Assembly: GCA_011391185.1 (NCBI GenBank)
Contig: JAABRB010000191.1
Coordinates: forward strand, 1 to 6,998
Source: Betaproteobacteria bacterium
Lineage (GTDB): Bacteria; Pseudomonadota; Gammaproteobacteria; Burkholderiales; SG8-39
Length of the DNA: 6,998 nucleotides
Reading direction: 5' to 3'
Below are positions 5,122 through 6,998 of the stretch, one piece after another (position 1 is the first letter of the stretch; each line of letters begins with the position of its first letter). The notes under the pieces are model-generated. The model was not told where the DNA came from, made no database searches, and was given only the letters and a program-made list of their open reading frames with translations. Position numbers and translations under genes: made by a program.

Positions 5122-5673
5122 ATGACAAAGACGTTACCGGTCTACGACCCGCGCGGCGTGGTGGAAACGTCGCCGCTCACGACGGCGCCCCGCGTGAAGC
5201 AGCTCGCAGGCCTGCGATTGGGCCTGCTCGACAACACCAAGTGGAACGCCAACAAGCTGCTGCGGGGGGTGCGCGACCAGCTTGCCCGCAAGCACGCCTT
5301 CGGCGCGGTGAATTACTACCGCAAGGAAAGCTTCTCGCTTGCCGCCGCGCCCGAACTGCTCGGGAAAATCGTCGCCGAAAACGACGTCGTGCTCACTGCC
5401 ATCGGCGATTGAGGCTCCTGCACGTCGTGCTGTATGCACGACTCGGTGATGCTGGAGTCGCGGGGCCGTCCCACGGCCGTGATCGTCACGACCGAATTCG
5501 TGCTCGAGGCGGAAACCCAGCGCGACGCGCTCGGCATGACGGGGCTCGACGCGGTCGTGATCAACCATCCCTTGAGCTCGCTGACCGACGAAGAGATCGG
5601 GCGGCGGATCGAGCAGGCGCTGCCGCAGATCGAGCGGGTGTGGCTAGGGGCGAATCCATCCGGCGACACGTGA
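5122..5673 (+). CDS. UGSC-family selenoprotein, Sec encoded by TGA at 5410-5412
   Basis: One 184-codon frame with a single internal TGA at codon 97; read as selenocysteine it gives a 183-residue protein. Around it the sequence is AIGD-U97-GSC100-TSC103-C104-MHDSVM, the UGSC signature of a small (seleno)protein family reported from metagenomes, in which other members carry Cys at this place. The frame is clean on both sides (96 residues before, 86 after), with the same GC-rich codon use, and both halves look like one alpha/beta protein. DVVLTAIGD ends a strand just before U97, TAVIVTTEF (118-126) and AVVINHPLSSLTDEEI (144-159) follow. The U-G-S/T-C-T spacing resembles the Sec site of glycine and proline reductase subunits GrdB/PrdB, so a redox-active selenol paired with Cys100 is likely; the substrate is unknown. 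A hairpin right after the TGA supports recoding. The selA/B/C/D genes are not in the window. Alternative: a nonsense-mutated Cys homologue, less likely because the codon sits exactly at the known Sec position. Confidence 0.88.
5413..5457 (+). promoter_or_regulatory. Putative bacterial SECIS element
   Basis: Immediately downstream of the TGA, GTCGTGC (5424-5430) pairs perfectly with GCACGAC (5436-5442) around the 5-nt loop TGTAT (5431-5435). A lower helix is possible: CAC 5421-5423 with GTG 5446-5448 past a 3-nt bulge, then CTCC 5415-5418 with GGAG 5454-5457. The apical loop begins 18 nt after the TGA and has G as its second base. Both fit the published general rules for bacterial SECIS (loop 16-37 nt from UGA, G among the first two loop bases, short stem). 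It would be the SelB binding site. Seen directly as a perfect stem; the role is inferred. Confidence 0.75.
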
Positions 5674-5720
5674 TTCGCGACGCCCACGGATCGGAATCGC
5701 CCCTGATTGATATTTAACTT

Positions 5721-5756
5721 AATGAAATCGGGCCGCGCACTCGGCGCGATTTCATT
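5721..5756. terminator. Bidirectional hairpin terminator between convergent genes
   Basis: AATGAAATCG (5721-5730) pairs perfectly with CGATTTCATT (5747-5756). Past a G/G mismatch, an inner GCCG/CGGC stem (5732-5735 with 5742-5745) closes a 6-nt loop. The AT-rich lower part gives a T-rich tract at the 3' side on either strand. It lies 47 nt after the selenoprotein stop and overlaps the dctM stop codon (5752-5754), so it can end transcripts from both sides. There is no long uninterrupted T-run, so the strength is uncertain. Confidence 0.7.
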
Positions 5757-6998
5757 TGAAGATGTCGGTCACCAGCAGGTTCGGCAGCCAGGTAGCGAGC
5801 GCGGGGAAGAAGATCACCAGCAGGAGCACGCCGAGATCGCCGAGGAAGAACGGAATGGTGCCCTTCATCACCTGCATCAGGGGAATCTTCGAGGTGCCGC
5901 TCACTGCGAAGAGGTTCAGGCCGACGGGCGGCGTGACCACGCCCATCTCGACGTTGAGCGTGATGATGATGGCGAGATGCACCGGATCGATCTTGAGCGC
6001 CAGCGCGATCGGAAATACGACCGGCACGGTCAGCAGGACCATCGCCACGCCGTCGACCAGCATGCCGAGGATGATCAGCACGCCCATGTAGGCGAAGATG
6101 AAGCCGAGCGGCGTTAGCTCCCAGCCGATGACGATCTCGGTCACCTTCTGCGGCCAGTAGAGATTCGCGAGCAGGAACTGGAACACGCCGACGCTGCCGA
6201 CCAGGAACAGGATCACGGCGGTCAGATTCAGCGAGCGACAGGCCGTCGGCAACACTTCACTCAGGAATTGCCGTCCACGCGAAAACAATCCGTAGACGAG
6301 CGCGTAACCGCAGGCCGCGGCTGCCGCCTCCGTCGGGGTGAACAGCCCGCCGTAAAGCCCGCCCAGAATGACGACCGGCATGCCGAGCGCCGGCGCCGCC
6401 CTTATGAATTCGACCCACAAGCGCCGGCGATCGAAGGTGCCACGCGGTAAATTGAGCCACCCCGCCAGAACCACGACGCTGAGCGCGTTGCCGAGGGCTA
6501 GGAGCAGCCCCGGGACCACACCGGCGAAGAACAGGCGCACGATCGAGGTCTCGGTCACGATGCCGTACAGGATCAGGATGATGCTCGGCGGGATCAGCAT
6601 GGCGATGCCGCCGGCCGTCGCCACCAGGCCGCCCGAGAACCAGTCCGGGTAGCCGCGCTTTCTCATCTCGGGGATCGCAATGACGCTCATGGCGGCCGCC
6701 ATCGCCACGCTCGAGCCGGAGATCGCGCCGAACATCACGCACGCCAGCACGGTGGCCACGCCGAAGCCCCCGGGCAGCCAGCCCACCAGCGAGTCGGAGA
6801 ACCTGAACAACTGGCCGACGAGACCGGTTTTCTCCATCAGGAATCCCGCGAAGATGAACAGCGGGATCGCCATCAGCGAATACTTGCCGATGAAATTGAA
6901 GAACGCGCGGAAGATCACTTCGTTGGTGAGCAGCGGATCGACGTAGATGTATGCCGCAGCCGCGGCGCTCAGCGCGATGCCGATCGGCACGCTCAGCA
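5752..6998 (-). CDS. dctM: TRAP transporter large permease subunit, DctM family (N-terminus beyond window)
   Basis: Integral inner-membrane subunit that moves organic acids, typically C4-dicarboxylates or related carboxylates, driven by a sodium gradient and a periplasmic binding protein. At least 414 residues are visible. A GTG at 6990 could be taken as a start, but the frame stays open to the window edge (codons CTG-AGC before it). Family members usually begin about 15-20 residues earlier with a hydrophobic helix, so I call it partial. Counting from 6990, the DctM motifs are GAISGSSVAMAAA (88-100) with AIPEMRKRGY (105-114), GGLYGGLFTPTEAAA (210-224) and EMGVVTPPVGLNLF (348-361). Many hydrophobic segments run through the length, for example 39-53, 121-143, 153-178, 256-274 and 292-328. 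Partners dctP and dctQ must lie outside. It converges on the selenoprotein gene. The substrate is unknown; a link to the acyl-CoA genes is only contextual. Confidence 0.96.
   Translation of the reverse strand, partial: LSVPIGIALSAAAAAYIYVDPLLTNEVIFRAFFNFIGKYSLMAIPLFIFAGFLMEKTGLVGQLFRFSDSLVGWLPGGFGVATVLACVMFGAISGSSVAMAAAMSVIAIPEMRKRGYPDWFSGGLVATAGGIAMLIPPSIILILYGIVTETSIVRLFFAGVVPGLLLALGNALSVVVLAGWLNLPRGTFDRRRLWVEFIRAAPALGMPVVILGGLYGGLFTPTEAAAAACGYALVYGLFSRGRQFLSEVLPTACRSLNLTAVILFLVGSVGVFQFLLANLYWPQKVTEIVIGWELTPLGFIFAYMGVLIILGMLVDGVAMVLLTVPVVFPIALALKIDPVHLAIIITLNVEMGVVTPPVGLNLFAVSGTSKIPLMQVMKGTIPFFLGDLGVLLLVIFFPALATWLPNLLVTDIFK

Noticed and set aside
5410..5412. TGA as a true stop, making a pseudogene
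   Set aside because: It sits exactly at the family's Sec position, has a hairpin after it, and coding continues with no frameshift or other stop.
5434..5673. Separate 79-aa gene starting at ATG 5434
   Set aside because: It is the C-terminal part of the selenoprotein in the same frame. Its ATG lies within the SECIS-like stem, there is no ribosome site, and it lacks the N-terminal half of the motif region.

Overview
High-GC window with dense coding on both strands. It looks like a proteobacterial chromosome segment, most likely an uncultured betaproteobacterium of the Burkholderiales type. That guess rests on the combination of MmgE/PrpD, MaoC, acyl-CoA dehydrogenase and TRAP transporter genes, on the GC-rich codon use, and on the style of the intergenic repeats. 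It is an inference; no rRNA or marker gene is present to confirm it.

Left block (1-3640, all minus strand, read right to left): a periplasmic Cu,Zn superoxide dismutase lipoprotein (sodC), an MmgE/PrpD family protein 19 nt behind it, a MaoC-like hydratase, and an acyl-CoA dehydrogenase that runs off the left edge. The last three are a plausible catabolic set for a small branched or dicarboxylic acyl-CoA: oxidation, hydration/dehydration, and a 2-methylcitrate-dehydratase-like step. The two gaps between these three genes are each filled by an inverted pair of short tandem repeats. One pair has a 7-bp unit and the other a 10-bp unit.

Right block (3641-5750): a divergent intergenic region leads to a plus-strand, cysteine-rich 373-aa protein of unrecognised family. 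After a 210-nt gap, which holds a second copy of the 10-bp-unit inverted element, comes the most notable gene of the window. It is a 183-codon frame interrupted by one in-frame TGA in the context TGA-Gly-Ser-Cys-Thr-Ser-Cys-Cys. This is the UGSC signature of a selenoprotein family known mainly from metagenomes. A perfect 7-bp hairpin starting 11 nt after the TGA meets the usual description of a bacterial SECIS element. Ordinary gene calling would split this gene into two unrelated small ORFs.

Right edge (5752-6998, minus strand): the large membrane subunit (DctM) of a TRAP transporter, converging on the selenoprotein gene and cut by the window edge at its N-terminus. A long hairpin between the two convergent genes probably terminates transcription in both directions. 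The transporter and the acyl-CoA genes may serve uptake and breakdown of the same kind of organic acid. Nothing in the window proves that link or connects either to the selenoprotein.
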